64,000 nucleotides of DNA from Burkholderia sp. WAC0059 (GCF_002870125.1 NZ_PNEO01000023.1:28225-92224), one strand, 5' to 3'; positions 8,705 to 20,539 are shown, numbered from the stretch's first letter. A program made the numbers and translations. The notes: generated by a model not told the origin, from the sequence alone.

Positions 8705-9646
8705 ATGAACCTGCACCAATTCCGGTTCGTGCGCGAGGCCGTCCGACAGAATTTCAACCTCACCGAGGCGGCCAAGGCGCTGTTCACAAGCCAGCCGGGC
8801 GTTTCGAAGGCCATCATCGAGCTCGAGGACGAACTGGGCGTCGAAATCTTCACCCGTCACGGCAAGCGCGTACGCTCGCTGACGGAGCCCGGAAGGATCA
8901 TTCTCGCATCGGTCGAGCGAATCCTGCAGGAGGTCGAGAGCTTAAAGCGCGTCGGCAAGGACTACGCGGCCCAGGACCAGGGCAATCTGACCATCGCCGC
9001 CACCCACACCCAGGCGCGCTACTCGCTGCCGGGCGCGATCGCCGAGTTCAAGCGGCGCTTCCCGAAGGTGCATCTGTCGATCCTGCAGGGCAGCCCGACC
9101 CAGGTGGCCGAGATGGTCATCCACGACCAAGCCGACCTCGCCATCGCGACCGAGGCCATCTCGAACTATAAGGAACTCGTGTCGCTGCCGTGCTTCCAGT
9201 GGCACCACGTGGCCGTCATGCCGCCCGACCACCCGCTGCTCGAACGCAAGCCGCTCTCGCTCGACGACCTGGCCCAGTACCCGCTCATCACCTACGACAA
9301 CGCGTTCGCGGGCCGCTCGAAGATCAACCAGGCGTTCAACCTGCGCGGCCTCTCGCCTGACATCGTGCTGGAAGCCATCGACGCGGACGTCATCAAGACC
9401 TATGTCGAGCTCGGCATGGGCGTCGGCCTGATGGCGGACATCGCGTTCAACGCCGAGCGCGACCGCCACCTGCGCGCCCTGCCCGTCGGCCATCTGTTCG
9501 GCAGCAACGTCACGCGTCTGGCGCTCAAGCAGGGCGCGTACCTGCGCAGCTACATCTACACGCTCGTCGAACTGCTTTCGCCGAGCCTGAACCGGCGGCT
9601 CATCGAGCAGGCGCTCAAGGGCGAGCACGAAAGCTACGAGCTTTGA
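8705..9646 (+). CDS. cysB: CysB, LysR-family regulator of sulfur assimilation
   Basis: A 313-residue LysR-type regulator. The N-terminal winged helix-turn-helix (MNLHQFRFVREAVRQ, TEAAKALFTSQPGVSKAIIE) is the CysB-type variant, and the remainder is a periplasmic-binding-protein-like effector domain. CysB proteins sense N-acetylserine and thiosulfate or sulfide and activate the cys operon. I placed the start at the ATG at 8705; three further in-frame codons upstream (from 8696) are not needed. The divergent position to cysI and the length match CysB/Cbl orthologues. Cbl is the alternative name, but no second copy is present here. Confidence 0.93.
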   Translation: MNLHQFRFVREAVRQNFNLTEAAKALFTSQPGVSKAIIELEDELGVEIFTRHGKRVRSLTEPGRIILASVERILQEVESLKRVGKDYAAQDQGNLTIAATHTQARYSLPGAIAEFKRRFPKVHLSILQGSPTQVAEMVIHDQADLAIATEAISNYKELVSLPCFQWHHVAVMPPDHPLLERKPLSLDDLAQYPLITYDNAFAGRSKINQAFNLRGLSPDIVLEAIDADVIKTYVELGMGVGLMADIAFNAERDRHLRALPVGHLFGSNVTRLALKQGAYLRSYIYTLVELLSPSLNRRLIEQALKGEHESYEL

Positions 9647-9885
9647 GGCGGCGGGCACCGGGCCGGCCCGGTTGCTGGCCCCTGCGCTGGCTCCATTGCC
9701 GGCGCCGGCGCGGCGCGGCGCCCCGCTTTGCTACAATCGCCGGGTTGCCCTGGCACCTTTTTGCACACGGGTTATCGTGCGGTTCCGCGCCGGCGCCCGA
9801 GGCGCCGCGGCCGGGCCGCCGGACCCGCGCCGCGCCGGGAAGACGCCGCACCCGAACGGATTCGAACCCACCACGCCGAACCATC

Positions 9886-10539
9886 ATGAACATCGAAAAA
9901 GCACGCTTCAACATGATCGAACAGCAAATCCGTACCTGGGAGGTGCTCGACCAGGACGTGCTGAACCTGCTGTCGATCGTCAAGCGTGAGCAATTCGTCC
10001 CCGCCGTCTACGCGAACCTCGCGTTCTCCGACCTCGAAATTCCGTTGCCGGGCGGCCAGCACATGCTGACGCCGCGCGTCGAGGCGCGCGTGCTGCAGGA
10101 GCTGGCGGTCAAGAAACACGAAAGCGTGCTCGAAGTCGGCGCGGGCTCGGGCTACATGGCGGCGCTGCTCGCGCACCGGGCACAGCAGGTGCTGACCGTG
10201 GAGATCGACACCGAGCTGGCCGCGTTCGCGCGCGCGAACCTCGCGAAGAACGGCGTGCTGAACGCGGAAGTCGCGCTCGGCGACGGCGCGCGCGGCTGGA
10301 AGGCCGCGCAGCCGTACGACGTGATCTGCGTCTCGGGCGGCCTGCCCGTCGTGCCGCAGGAACTGCTCGAACAGCTCAAGGTAGGCGGTCGCCTCGCCGC
10401 CTTCGTCGGCACCGCGCCCGTGATGGAAGCCCAGATCATCACGCGCATCGACGAGCGGCAGTACCGCATCGCCGGCATTTTCGAAACCTGGACCGAAGCG
10501 CTGCAGAACGCCGTGCACCCGTCGAGCTTCAAGTTCTGA
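9886..10539 (+). CDS. Protein-L-isoaspartate O-methyltransferase family protein
   Basis: A 217-residue SAM-dependent methyltransferase. The SAM motif I VLEVGAGSGY is at residues 81-90 and the second conserved acidic motif is VEID. It resembles the PCMT family in length and in the opening region (FNMIEQQIRTWEVLD). However, the variant that sits beside rhodanese and Kdo-transferase genes in Burkholderia-type genomes is divergent, and its substrate is not established. The ATG at 9886 is preceded by a stretch with no gene-like frame. The rhodanese gene follows after 43 nt and is probably co-transcribed. Confidence 0.82.
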   Translation: MNIEKARFNMIEQQIRTWEVLDQDVLNLLSIVKREQFVPAVYANLAFSDLEIPLPGGQHMLTPRVEARVLQELAVKKHESVLEVGAGSGYMAALLAHRAQQVLTVEIDTELAAFARANLAKNGVLNAEVALGDGARGWKAAQPYDVICVSGGLPVVPQELLEQLKVGGRLAAFVGTAPVMEAQIITRIDERQYRIAGIFETWTEALQNAVHPSSFKF

Positions 10540-10582
10540 GCGTACGCTTTTCCGCCCCGACCCTACGCCACTACCGACCACG

Positions 10583-10906
10583 ATGCAGAACCTGACCGCC
10601 CCCGCCCTCGCCGAATGGCTCGCCGACTCGTCGCGCAAGGCGCCCGTGCTGCTCGACGTGCGCGAGCCCTGGGAAATCGAAACGGCGAAGCTCGCCGGCA
10701 GCGTCTCGATTCCGATGCGCGACATCCCGGCGCGCAGCGAGGAACTCGACGACGAGGCGCAGATCGTCTGCATCTGTCACCACGGCGCGCGCAGCGCCCA
10801 GGTCGCGATGTTCCTCGAGTCGCGCGGCTTCGCTCAAGTCTTCAATCTGTACGGCGGCATCGACGCGTGGTCGCGCCAGGTCGATCCGGACGTGCCGACT
10901 TACTGA
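10583..10906 (+). CDS. Single-domain rhodanese (sulfurtransferase)
   Basis: A 107-residue rhodanese-homology domain. The family motif LLDVREPWE is at residues 23-31. The active-site loop C65-H-H-G-A-R-S71 contains the catalytic cysteine that carries the persulfide. The C-terminal NLYGGIDAWS is also diagnostic. Single-domain rhodaneses transfer sulfane sulfur to small-molecule or protein acceptors, and the acceptor here is not known. It follows the PCMT-like gene on the same strand. The next gene, ureD, begins 162 nt later. Confidence 0.9.
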   Translation: MQNLTAPALAEWLADSSRKAPVLLDVREPWEIETAKLAGSVSIPMRDIPARSEELDDEAQIVCICHHGARSAQVAMFLESRGFAQVFNLYGGIDAWSRQVDPDVPTY

Positions 10907-11068
10907 TCCGGGCCCGTCGGCGCGCGCTTCTTCGTCCGGAGCGGCGCGCGGGCGCCCCCGGGCGTCGTGGAAATCCATGCGGCGGTTGTCGACGACAAGG
11001 GCGGCGGTCGCCGCCGCCGGCAACCGCCGCCCCCCGCCCATACCCAACGCGCCGCACGCCACGCCCGC

Positions 11069-12019
11069 ATGTCGCTCAACGAACATCCCGCCGCCCTCGT
11101 CACGCCGGCCGATGCGTCCGATCCGTCCGCCGCGCATCGCGAATGGCTCGCGCGGCTCGAACTCGGTTTCGAGCGTCGCGACGCCGCCCAAGGAGGCCAG
11201 CCGGGCGGCGCGCGCACGACGCTCGCGCACCGGCGGCATCTGGGCCCGCTGCGCGTACAGCGGCCGCTCTACCCCGAGGGCGACGCGATCTGCCACGCGG
11301 TGATCGTGCATCCGCCGGCCGGCATCGCGGGCGGCGACCGGCTCGAAATCGACGTGAACGTGGCCGACGGCGCGCACGCCGTGCTGACCACGCCGGGCGC
11401 GACGAAGTGGTACAAGTCGAACGGCCGCGCGGCGCGCCAGCGGATCGACCTGCGCATCGGCGCGGGCGCGAAGCTCGACTGGCTACCGCAGAACAACCTG
11501 GTTTTCGACCATGCCCACGCCGAACTCGACTTCTCGCTGACGCTGGCCGAAGGCGCGACGGCGATCGGCTGGGACGCCACCCAGCTCGGCCGTCAGGCGG
11601 CCGGCGAGCGCTGGTCGGCCGGCACGCTGCGTGCCACGACGCGGCTCGCGCGCGCCACGGCTTCGCCTTCGGCCCTCCCTTCCGCGACGCCGCTGCTCTG
11701 GTTCGAACGCGCGCGGCTCGACGCCGCCGATACGCTGCGCGACGCTCCGCAGGGGCTCTCCGGCTATCCGGCGTTCGGCGTGCTCTGGGCGGCCGGCCCG
11801 GTCTGCGACGATGCGCTCGCGCAGGCGCTCGCCGAACACCTGCCGTTCGACGACGCGCTGCGCGCCGCCGCGACCTGCGTCTGTCCCGGCCTGCTGCTCG
11901 TGCGCGTGCTGGCGCGCTCGATGGAGCCGCTGCAGCAGACGCTCGCGCGCTGCTGGACCCGCCTGCGCCCGCTCGTGCACGGTGTCGAGGCCACGCCGCT
12001 GCGGCTGTGGACGACCTGA
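11069..12019 (+). CDS. ureD: Urease accessory protein UreD
   Basis: A 316-residue UreD/UreH family protein, the scaffold that binds apo-urease and passes nickel from UreG via UreF. Recognisable regions are HPPAGIAGGDRLEI, LTTPGATKWYKSNG and LPQNNLVFDHA, all typical of the family. I chose the ATG at 11069 (MSLNEHPAALV). The frame is open further upstream, but that part is a Pro/Arg-rich tract unlike UreD. It heads the urease operon, with a 149-nt gap before ureA. Confidence 0.93.
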   Translation: MSLNEHPAALVTPADASDPSAAHREWLARLELGFERRDAAQGGQPGGARTTLAHRRHLGPLRVQRPLYPEGDAICHAVIVHPPAGIAGGDRLEIDVNVADGAHAVLTTPGATKWYKSNGRAARQRIDLRIGAGAKLDWLPQNNLVFDHAHAELDFSLTLAEGATAIGWDATQLGRQAAGERWSAGTLRATTRLARATASPSALPSATPLLWFERARLDAADTLRDAPQGLSGYPAFGVLWAAGPVCDDALAQALAEHLPFDDALRAAATCVCPGLLLVRVLARSMEPLQQTLARCWTRLRPLVHGVEATPLRLWTT

Positions 12020-12168
12020 CCCGCGCGCGACGCCCAAGCCGACCCGGCAACGCATTTTGAGCGCGTCGACGCCCATGAAATCAGCCGCTATGATGTCCGT
12101 GGCGCCGCCGACGCATCCCGCCCGTACCCGCCAGGCGCCCCGACCGACCCCGAATCGACCCTGAACCG

Positions 12169-12471
12169 ATGAAGCTCACGCCCCGCGAGAAAGACAAGCT
12201 CCTGATCTTCACCGCCGCGCTGCTCGCCGAAAGGCGCCGCGCGCGCGGCCTCAAGCTCAACTATCCGGAGGCCGTCGCGTTCATCACGGCCGCGCTGATG
12301 GAAGCCGCGCGCGACGGCAAGACCGTCGCCGAGGTCATGCACTACGGCACGACGCTGCTCACGCGCGACGACGTGATGGAGGGCGTGCCCGACATGATCC
12401 CCGACATCCAGGTCGAGGCGACGTTTCCCGACGGCACGAAGCTCGTCACCGTCCATCACCCGATTCCCTGA
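12169..12471 (+). CDS. ureA: Urease subunit gamma
   Basis: A 100-residue protein of exactly the usual UreA length, beginning MKLTPREKDKLLIFTAALLA and containing GLKLNYPEAVAFI and VPDMIPDIQVEATFPDGTKL. It is the smallest structural subunit of the (alpha-beta-gamma)3 urease, which hydrolyses urea to ammonia and carbamate in the cytoplasm. ureB follows after 14 nt. Confidence 0.97.
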   Translation: MKLTPREKDKLLIFTAALLAERRRARGLKLNYPEAVAFITAALMEAARDGKTVAEVMHYGTTLLTRDDVMEGVPDMIPDIQVEATFPDGTKLVTVHHPIP

Positions 12472-12485
12472 GCGAGGCGCTGCAC

Positions 12486-12791
12486 ATGATTCCCGGCGAA
12501 CTGCTGATCGACGACGGCGAGCTCGAACTCAACGCGGGCCGCACGACGCTCACCGTCACGGTGTCCAACACCGGCGACCGGCCCGTGCAGGTCGGCTCGC
12601 ACTTTCACTTTTACGAAGCGAACCCGGCGCTCGCGTTCGACCGCGAGGCCGCGCGCGGCTTCCGCCTGAACATCGCGGCCGGCACGGCGGTGCGCTTCGA
12701 GCCCGGCCAGGCACGCACGGTCGAGCTCGTCGCGCTTGCCGGCCACCGCGTCGTCTACGGCTTCAACGGCAAGGTGATGGGGCCGCTGTAA
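12486..12791 (+). CDS. ureB: Urease subunit beta
   Basis: A 101-residue UreB. It opens MIPGELLIDDGELELNAG and carries the family signature VGSHFHFYEANPALAFDR, then GTAVRFEPGQARTVELVALAG. It is separate from ureA, as is usual in proteobacteria (the two are fused in Helicobacter). It lies 14 nt after ureA and 45 nt before ureC. Confidence 0.97.
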   Translation: MIPGELLIDDGELELNAGRTTLTVTVSNTGDRPVQVGSHFHFYEANPALAFDREAARGFRLNIAAGTAVRFEPGQARTVELVALAGHRVVYGFNGKVMGPL

Positions 12792-12836
12792 GGCGCCCGC
12801 GCCACCGCTATCCGCCATCCGCTTCGGACCTTCATC

Positions 12837-14543
<1,707 letters not shown>

Positions 14544-14553
14544 AGACTCCGAT

Positions 14554-15333
14554 ATGCGCACACTCGACAAACGCCTCGACGCCCACGTCAAACTCGCGGC
14601 CGTGCTCGTGCGGCGCGCGCCCACGCTCACGCTCGCCTACGAATCGCGCTGCAAAAGCCGCCTGTCCGCCGCGCTCGACTCCGGCGAGGAAGTCGCGCTC
14701 GTGCTGCCGCGCGGCACCGTGCTGCGCGACGGCGACATGCTCGTCGCCGACGACGGCGGCCTCGTGCGCGTCGTCGCGGCGCCGGAGACGGTGCTGCGCG
14801 TAGAAGCCGACGACGCGCCGACGCTCACGCGCGCCGCCTATCACCTCGGCAACCGGCACACGCCCGTCGAGGTCGGCGCCGATTATCTGAAGCTCGAGGC
14901 CGATCCCGTGCTCGAAGATATGCTGCGCCGGCTCGGCGCGCGCGTCGAGACGGCGACGCTGCCGTTCCAGCCCGAGGCGGGCGCGTACGGCGGCGGCCAC
15001 CGGCATGGCCACGACGCGTCGTTCGACGAGGACTACGCGCTCGCGCAGAAGGTGTTCGACGAGCATCACGGGCATGCGCACGATCACGATCATGGGCACG
15101 CCCACCACGGGCACGGGCACCACCAGCACGACGCAAGCCATGCCCATGCAGGCGAGGCCCACGTGCATGGTCCGGACTGCGGTCACGACCACAGCCATGA
15201 CCACGGCCATGCCGCCGGAGAAGCGCACGTCCACGGCCCGGGCTGCGGTCACGACCACGGCCACGACCACACGCACGACGACGGCGCGCCCTGCGCCGAT
15301 CCGCACCACCATCACGGCCATGCGCATCGCTGA
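14554..15333 (+). CDS. ureE: Urease accessory protein UreE with extended His-rich tail
   Basis: A 259-residue nickel metallochaperone that delivers Ni2+ to the UreD-F-G complex. Residues 1 to about 148 form the UreE core, including the peptide-binding N-terminal domain and the metal-binding domain beginning LTRAAYHLGNRHTPVEV. The last ~110 residues are a very long His/Asp/Gly-rich tail, much longer than the ~15-residue His tail of the Klebsiella protein. It contains an imperfect internal duplication around GEAHVHGP(D/G)CGHDH, whose cysteines may also bind metal. The tail likely stores several nickel ions. Its end overlaps the ureF start by 14 nt. Confidence 0.95.
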   Translation: MRTLDKRLDAHVKLAAVLVRRAPTLTLAYESRCKSRLSAALDSGEEVALVLPRGTVLRDGDMLVADDGGLVRVVAAPETVLRVEADDAPTLTRAAYHLGNRHTPVEVGADYLKLEADPVLEDMLRRLGARVETATLPFQPEAGAYGGGHRHGHDASFDEDYALAQKVFDEHHGHAHDHDHGHAHHGHGHHQHDASHAHAGEAHVHGPDCGHDHSHDHGHAAGEAHVHGPGCGHDHGHDHTHDDGAPCADPHHHHGHAHR

Positions 15334-16009
15334 GCTCACGGCGCTGCTGCATCTCGCGTCGCCGGCGCTGCCGATCGGCGCGTTCAGCTATTCGCAGGGA
15401 CTCGAGGCGGCCATCGACGCGCAGCTCGTCGGCGACGCCGACAGCGCCCGACGCTGGATCGAGCATGGTCTTGGAGACGTGCTGGCCGCGGGCGAGCTGC
15501 CGTTTCTCGCGCATCAGATCGAACGCTGGCGCACGCACGATACGCACGACGCGGCCATGCTGGCCGAGGCGAACGACGAATTCCTCGCGAGCCGCGAATC
15601 GGCCGAGTTGCGCCGCGAAACGGCGCAAATGGGCTGGTCGCTGCGGCAACTCTGCCTGCAGCTCGAATGGGGCGACGCCGCCCGGCGCGCGACGCTCGAC
15701 GGGCTCGCGAGCGTCGCGCAACCGACCGCGTTCGCGCTGGCCGCGTTCGCGCACGACGTGCCGGCCGACGCCGCGCTCGCCGCCTACGCGTTTAGCTGGA
15801 TCGAGAACCAGGTGGCCGCCGCGCTCAAGACTGTGCCGCTCGGGCAACTGGCAGGCCAGCGCATACTCGTCGCGCTGCGCCCCGCCGTCGAGGCCGCCGT
15901 CGAGCGCGCGCTCGCCACGCCGCCCGAGGCCGTCAACACGTTCGCGCCGCAGCTCGGCATCCTGTCGGCGCGCCACGAATCGCAGTATTCGCGGCTCTTC
16001 CGGTCGTAG
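15320..16009 (+). CDS. ureF: Urease accessory protein UreF
   Basis: A 229-residue all-helical protein of the UreF family, starting MRIAELTALLHLASPALPIG and containing GAFSYSQGLEAAIDA, which is diagnostic. UreF bridges UreD and the GTPase UreG during nickel insertion. The ATG at 15320 lies inside the last codons of ureE in another frame, so translation is probably coupled. A larger open frame extends upstream but is simply the antiphase reading of the His-rich ureE tail. Confidence 0.94.
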   Translation: MRIAELTALLHLASPALPIGAFSYSQGLEAAIDAQLVGDADSARRWIEHGLGDVLAAGELPFLAHQIERWRTHDTHDAAMLAEANDEFLASRESAELRRETAQMGWSLRQLCLQLEWGDAARRATLDGLASVAQPTAFALAAFAHDVPADAALAAYAFSWIENQVAAALKTVPLGQLAGQRILVALRPAVEAAVERALATPPEAVNTFAPQLGILSARHESQYSRLFRS

Positions 16010-16050
16010 ACCACCGCTTCCCCGAACCCAGAAAGCCCATCCCTCCGATC

Positions 16051-16698
<648 letters not shown>

Positions 16699-16729
16699 AG
16701 GCGCCCCGGCACGCCCGCGCGTCTACGGT

Positions 16730-18085
16730 CTATTCGTTCACGCGCAGCGCCGGATCGCCGGGCCGGTGCGCCGCCGGCCGCGGCTCGGGCAGCAGCGTCG
16801 TCAGCACGTCCACGGTGCGCGCGGTCGCGCCGCGATGGCGCGCCGCGAAAGCCGCCGCCGCCGCGCCCATCGCGACGCGGCGCGACCGGTCCGCGAACAG
16901 CTCGCGCAGCACGTCCGCGAGATCCTGCGCGTCCTTCACCTGCTGGACCGCGCCCGCCGCGACGGCGTCGGCCGTGGCCTGCGAGAAGTTGAACACGTGC
17001 GGGCCGATCAGCACGGGCACGCCGACCGCGCAGGCCTCGATGAGGTTTTGCCCGCCGAACGGCAGCAGACTGCCGCCGATGAAAGCCAGATCGGCCGCCG
17101 CATAGTACGCGCCCATTTCGCCCATCGAGTCGCCGAGCAGCACGTCGACGTCGGCCGGCAACGCGCGGATATCGGTATGTCCGGCCGCGGCGGCCGGCGC
17201 GCCCGGTGCCCATTCCGAGCGACGCGCCACGCGCAGGCCCTTGCGGGCCGCGAGCGCCGCCACCTCGTCGAAACGCTGCGGATGGCGCGGCACGAGGATC
17301 AGCAGCGCGCCCTCGACGCCGAGCACCGCCAGCGCCTGCAGCACGTGCTCCTCCTCGCCCTCGCGCGTGCTCGCGGCGACCCAGACGGGCCGCGCGCCGA
17401 CGGCGCGGCGCCACGCGTGGCCGCGCGCGACGAGCTCGGGCGGGCTCGTCATGTCGAACTTCAGGTTGCCGAGCACGGCCGGATTGCGCGCGCCGAGCGC
17501 GCGCAGCCGCTCGGCGTCGGCCGGGCTCTGCGCCAGCACGCGCGCGAAGCCGCCGAACACCTCGCGCGTCGCGCGGCCGAATCTCGCCGCGCGCCGGTAC
17601 GAACGCGCCGACATGCGCGCATTGGTCAGCACGAGCGGCACATCGGCGCGCCGGCATTCGTCGATCAGCGTCGGCCACACCTCGGTCTCCATCACGAGCC
17701 CGAGACTCGGCCGCCACGTGCGCAGAAAGCGCCGCACGAAGCGCGGCGCGTCGTAGGGCAGATAGCAGCGCGCGACGCGCGCGCCGAACAGGCGCTCGCC
17801 CGTCGCGCGGCCGCCCGGCGTCATGTGGGTCAGGAGGATGCGGATGTCGGGACGCGCGGCCAGCAGCGCCTCGACGAGCGGCTGCGCGGCGCGCGTCTCG
17901 CCGACCGACACGGCGTGCACCCAGACGAGCGGCGCGTCGTCCTCGGGCAGGCGGCCCGCCGCGTGACCGAAGCGCTCGCCGATGTGCTCGCGATAGCCGC
18001 GCTCGCGGCGCGACCGGATGAACAGACGCAGGACGGCCAGCGGCGCGACGAGCCACCAGACGGCGCGATAGACGGCCCTCAGCAT
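16730..18085 (-). CDS. waaA: 3-deoxy-D-manno-octulosonic acid (Kdo) transferase
   Basis: A 451-residue KdtA/WaaA enzyme that adds Kdo from CMP-Kdo to lipid IVA. An N-terminal membrane anchor (AVYRAVWWLVAPLAVLRLFI) is followed by the GT30 domain with HAVSVGETRAAQPLVEALL, ETEVWPTLIDECR, LGNLKFDM and GGSLLPFGGQNLIEA. The last of these is the C-terminal nucleotide-sugar signature. It acts at the cytoplasmic face of the inner membrane. The downstream-facing neighbour kdoO and waaC form a core-LPS group on the same strand. Confidence 0.95.
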   Translation of the reverse strand: MLRAVYRAVWWLVAPLAVLRLFIRSRRERGYREHIGERFGHAAGRLPEDDAPLVWVHAVSVGETRAAQPLVEALLAARPDIRILLTHMTPGGRATGERLFGARVARCYLPYDAPRFVRRFLRTWRPSLGLVMETEVWPTLIDECRRADVPLVLTNARMSARSYRRAARFGRATREVFGGFARVLAQSPADAERLRALGARNPAVLGNLKFDMTSPPELVARGHAWRRAVGARPVWVAASTREGEEEHVLQALAVLGVEGALLILVPRHPQRFDEVAALAARKGLRVARRSEWAPGAPAAAAGHTDIRALPADVDVLLGDSMGEMGAYYAAADLAFIGGSLLPFGGQNLIEACAVGVPVLIGPHVFNFSQATADAVAAGAVQQVKDAQDLADVLRELFADRSRRVAMGAAAAAFAARHRGATARTVDVLTTLLPEPRPAAHRPGDPALRVNE

Positions 18086-18173
18086 CGGCGGCCTGGCAGC
18101 ATCGGTCCCGACAGCGGTCCGGATGCAGGAAAGGCCGCCGCCGTGCGCCGCGTCGCCGGGTACGCCGCCGCGC

Positions 18174-19058
18174 TCAAACGAGCTCCTTGCCCTTCAGGCG
18201 TTCGAGAATGCCGAGCGGAGCCCATTCCGGGCGCGCCATCGCCCGCACGGGCAGGAAGAAGGTCTGCTCGAGCATGAACTGGCCGGACATCACCGCGTGC
18301 GATGCCTGGTCCGAGAAGCACACCCAGACGCTGCCGGGCGGAAACGGCATCGTGACCTGCGGGCTCGTCTTCTGATAGTCGAGGTCGGCCTTCATGGCGT
18401 CGTGCAGGTTCAGCATCAGGTGATCGTATTCGCTGCGCGGCGTCTTGGTGATGTGCAGCAGATGCTGGAGCCGGGCCGAGCCCGGCATCTGGGGCTTGAT
18501 GTTCGGCAGGAAGCGTCTGGCCATGTCCTCGAAAGGCTCGCCCACGCGCCAGACGCGCGGCGCGCCGTTCGGGTTGGCGTTCGTGAACACGCGCAGGATG
18601 CGCTCGCCGTAATTGGGCCGCGACGGGAACGCGTCGACGTGCAGACGGCTGTCGTCCTTGCGCCACGACGTCTGGCGCGTTTCGACCTGGTGCAGGCGCA
18701 GGCTCGTGGGCGCGACGCGCAGCTTGCCGTCGTACTCGGGAAAAAGGCCGTCGACAAGCGCGCGCGCATTGGCCTGGTAACGCGCGATCAGTCCGCGCAC
18801 CGCGTCCTGACGCGCGCCGTCGCCGAGCACGCCGTGCAGCGTGCGGCCGTCCGGATCGAGGCTGATGTTCTTGCGCTTCGGATCGGCGATGGCCGGATCG
18901 AGCAGCGCGCGCTCGTTCGCGTCGAACGCGAAACCGAGGTTCGGGAAATACAGCACCTTGCCCTGTTCGACGCCGGCCAGCAGCGCCTCGCGCGGCATCG
19001 ACAGGTTTTGTCCGCGCCAGTTGGCGCTCGCGATTTCGATGATCTGGGATTCGTTCAT
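18174..19058 (-). CDS. kdoO: Kdo 3-hydroxylase (Fe(II)/2-oxoglutarate dioxygenase)
   Basis: A 294-residue protein matching the KdoO family described from Burkholderia ambifaria and Yersinia pestis, which hydroxylates the outer Kdo at C3 to give the Ko residue. The metal-binding facial triad is visible as His140-x-Asp142 (LHVDAFPSR) and His254 (QASHAVMSGQF). The start at 19058 (MNESQIIEIAS) has AGAGGG just upstream. An in-frame ATG 11 codons earlier is less well placed. Adjacency to waaA supports the assignment. No signal peptide is seen, so it should act at the inner face of the inner membrane. Confidence 0.88.
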   Translation of the reverse strand: MNESQIIEIASANWRGQNLSMPREALLAGVEQGKVLYFPNLGFAFDANERALLDPAIADPKRKNISLDPDGRTLHGVLGDGARQDAVRGLIARYQANARALVDGLFPEYDGKLRVAPTSLRLHQVETRQTSWRKDDSRLHVDAFPSRPNYGERILRVFTNANPNGAPRVWRVGEPFEDMARRFLPNIKPQMPGSARLQHLLHITKTPRSEYDHLMLNLHDAMKADLDYQKTSPQVTMPFPPGSVWVCFSDQASHAVMSGQFMLEQTFFLPVRAMARPEWAPLGILERLKGKELV

Positions 19059-19333
19059 GGTCGCCCTCTTGAAGCGGTGGAGCAAGGTCATGCCTGTTGC
19101 GTCGCCGGGGAGGCGCCGCGCGGCTCCCGCGCCGCGGCGCCTTGCGCGGATCGCCCGGCTGGCCCCTTTGCGCGCCTGCGCGCGCCGCTTCGTTATACCG
19201 GCCGGCCCCCCGCGCCACCTTGACGGGCCGCAATACGTCCCTGGCCCGAAGCGGGCGGCGCAACCGGCTCCGTCCCGCTTCGTCTTCTTGCGTGTCGTTC
19301 TTGCCGGGCGTCACCCCGGCACGGCCGGGCCGT

Positions 19334-20329
19334 CTACAGCAGCCCGAATTCCGCCAGCGCGCGCCTCACGTCGGCGAGCGCGGGCGGCCTGCCCGCCGTG
19401 CCGAGATTGACGACGTTCGGCGACCAGTAGCCGCCGGTACGCCACGCGGTCGCGAAATTGTACAGCTCGACGGTCGGCCGCTTCAGCGCCGCCGCGATGT
19501 GCACGAGCCCGGTATCGACGCCCACCGTCGCCGCCGCGCCGTCGACGAGGCCGACGACGGCCGGCAGCGACAGCTTCGGCGGCACGATCGCGGCGGCGCC
19601 GAACTCGCGCGCGAGCCGCTCGCTCGTCGCGCGCTCGGCCGCGTTGCCCCAAGGCAGCACGAGCGACGCCCCGCGCCGCACAAGCGCCTGGCCCAGCTCG
19701 ATCCAGTGCGCGGCCGGCCACTCCTTGTCCGCGCGCGAGGTCGCGTGCACGAACACGACGTACGGCACCGGCAGGTTCAGCCCCGCGCCGGCCAGCGCCA
19801 TCGCGGCGCGGCCCGTGTCGAGGCCGAATTCGACGGGATCGGCGGGTTGCGGCGCCGGGTTGCCGAGCGCCGCGGCCACCAGTTGGCGCGTGCGCTCGAC
19901 GACGTGCGTGCGCGGCTCGATGGGCACGCGGCGGTCGTAGAAGAACCGCACCGGCCATTCGTAGCCGGCCCCCTCGGTGCGATTGCCGAGGCCGACGAGC
20001 GGACCGCGCGCCCAGCTCGCCACCCAGGCGGTCTTGATGAGCCCCTGGCAGTCGATCACGAGATCGTATTTCTCCGCCGCGAGCGCGCGCCTGAACGCGC
20101 CGATCTCGCGCCAGTTGGCGGGCGAGAGAAGCCGCTTGCGCCAGCGGCGCAGCGAAAACGGAATCGCGCGGCGCACGCCGCGCACGAGCTCGACGAGCTC
20201 GCGGAAGCTTTCTTCGACCAGCCAGTCGATCTGCGCGTCGGGGTAACGACGCAGAATGTCGGCGATCGCCGGCATGTTGTGGACGACGTCGCCCAGCGAC
20301 GACACGCGGACGATCAGGATCTTTTGCAC
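19334..20329 (-). CDS. waaC: LPS heptosyltransferase I
   Basis: A 331-residue GT9 enzyme transferring the first L,D-heptose to Kdo. It reads KILIVRVSSLGDVVHNMPA at the N-terminus. The C-terminal donor-binding region holds VFVHATSRADKEWP and TVGVDTGLVHIAAALKRPTV, which are the WaaC signatures. I set the start at a GTG (20329), because the homologous sequence begins exactly there. The open frame continues upstream but is Cys/Arg-rich and unconserved. It belongs to the minus-strand core-LPS group with kdoO and waaA. Confidence 0.92.
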   Translation of the reverse strand: MQKILIVRVSSLGDVVHNMPAIADILRRYPDAQIDWLVEESFRELVELVRGVRRAIPFSLRRWRKRLLSPANWREIGAFRRALAAEKYDLVIDCQGLIKTAWVASWARGPLVGLGNRTEGAGYEWPVRFFYDRRVPIEPRTHVVERTRQLVAAALGNPAPQPADPVEFGLDTGRAAMALAGAGLNLPVPYVVFVHATSRADKEWPAAHWIELGQALVRRGASLVLPWGNAAERATSERLAREFGAAAIVPPKLSLPAVVGLVDGAAATVGVDTGLVHIAAALKRPTVELYNFATAWRTGGYWSPNVVNLGTAGRPPALADVRRALAEFGLL

Positions 20330-20539
20330 GCTTCTACGGGGTGGGCCGGCAAGAGGCAGACAGGCTGCGCGAACCGTCCCGGATGGACAAAGGTCCGCAA
20401 TTCTAGCGCGCCGGCAGGGGAAACACGAACATTCGCCGGGCGCGCCAATCATTGCGCGAATCGTTGCGCACATCGGCGCCGGCGAATGCGGAAACGGCAG
20501 CCCGATCGCGCTTTGCGCGAACCCGGCGCCGGAAAGACG

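Noticed and set aside
14998..15333. Regularly spaced short repeats suggesting a CRISPR or satellite array
   Set aside because: They are His/Asp/Gly codon repeats inside the ureE reading frame, irregular in spacing and with no unique spacers.
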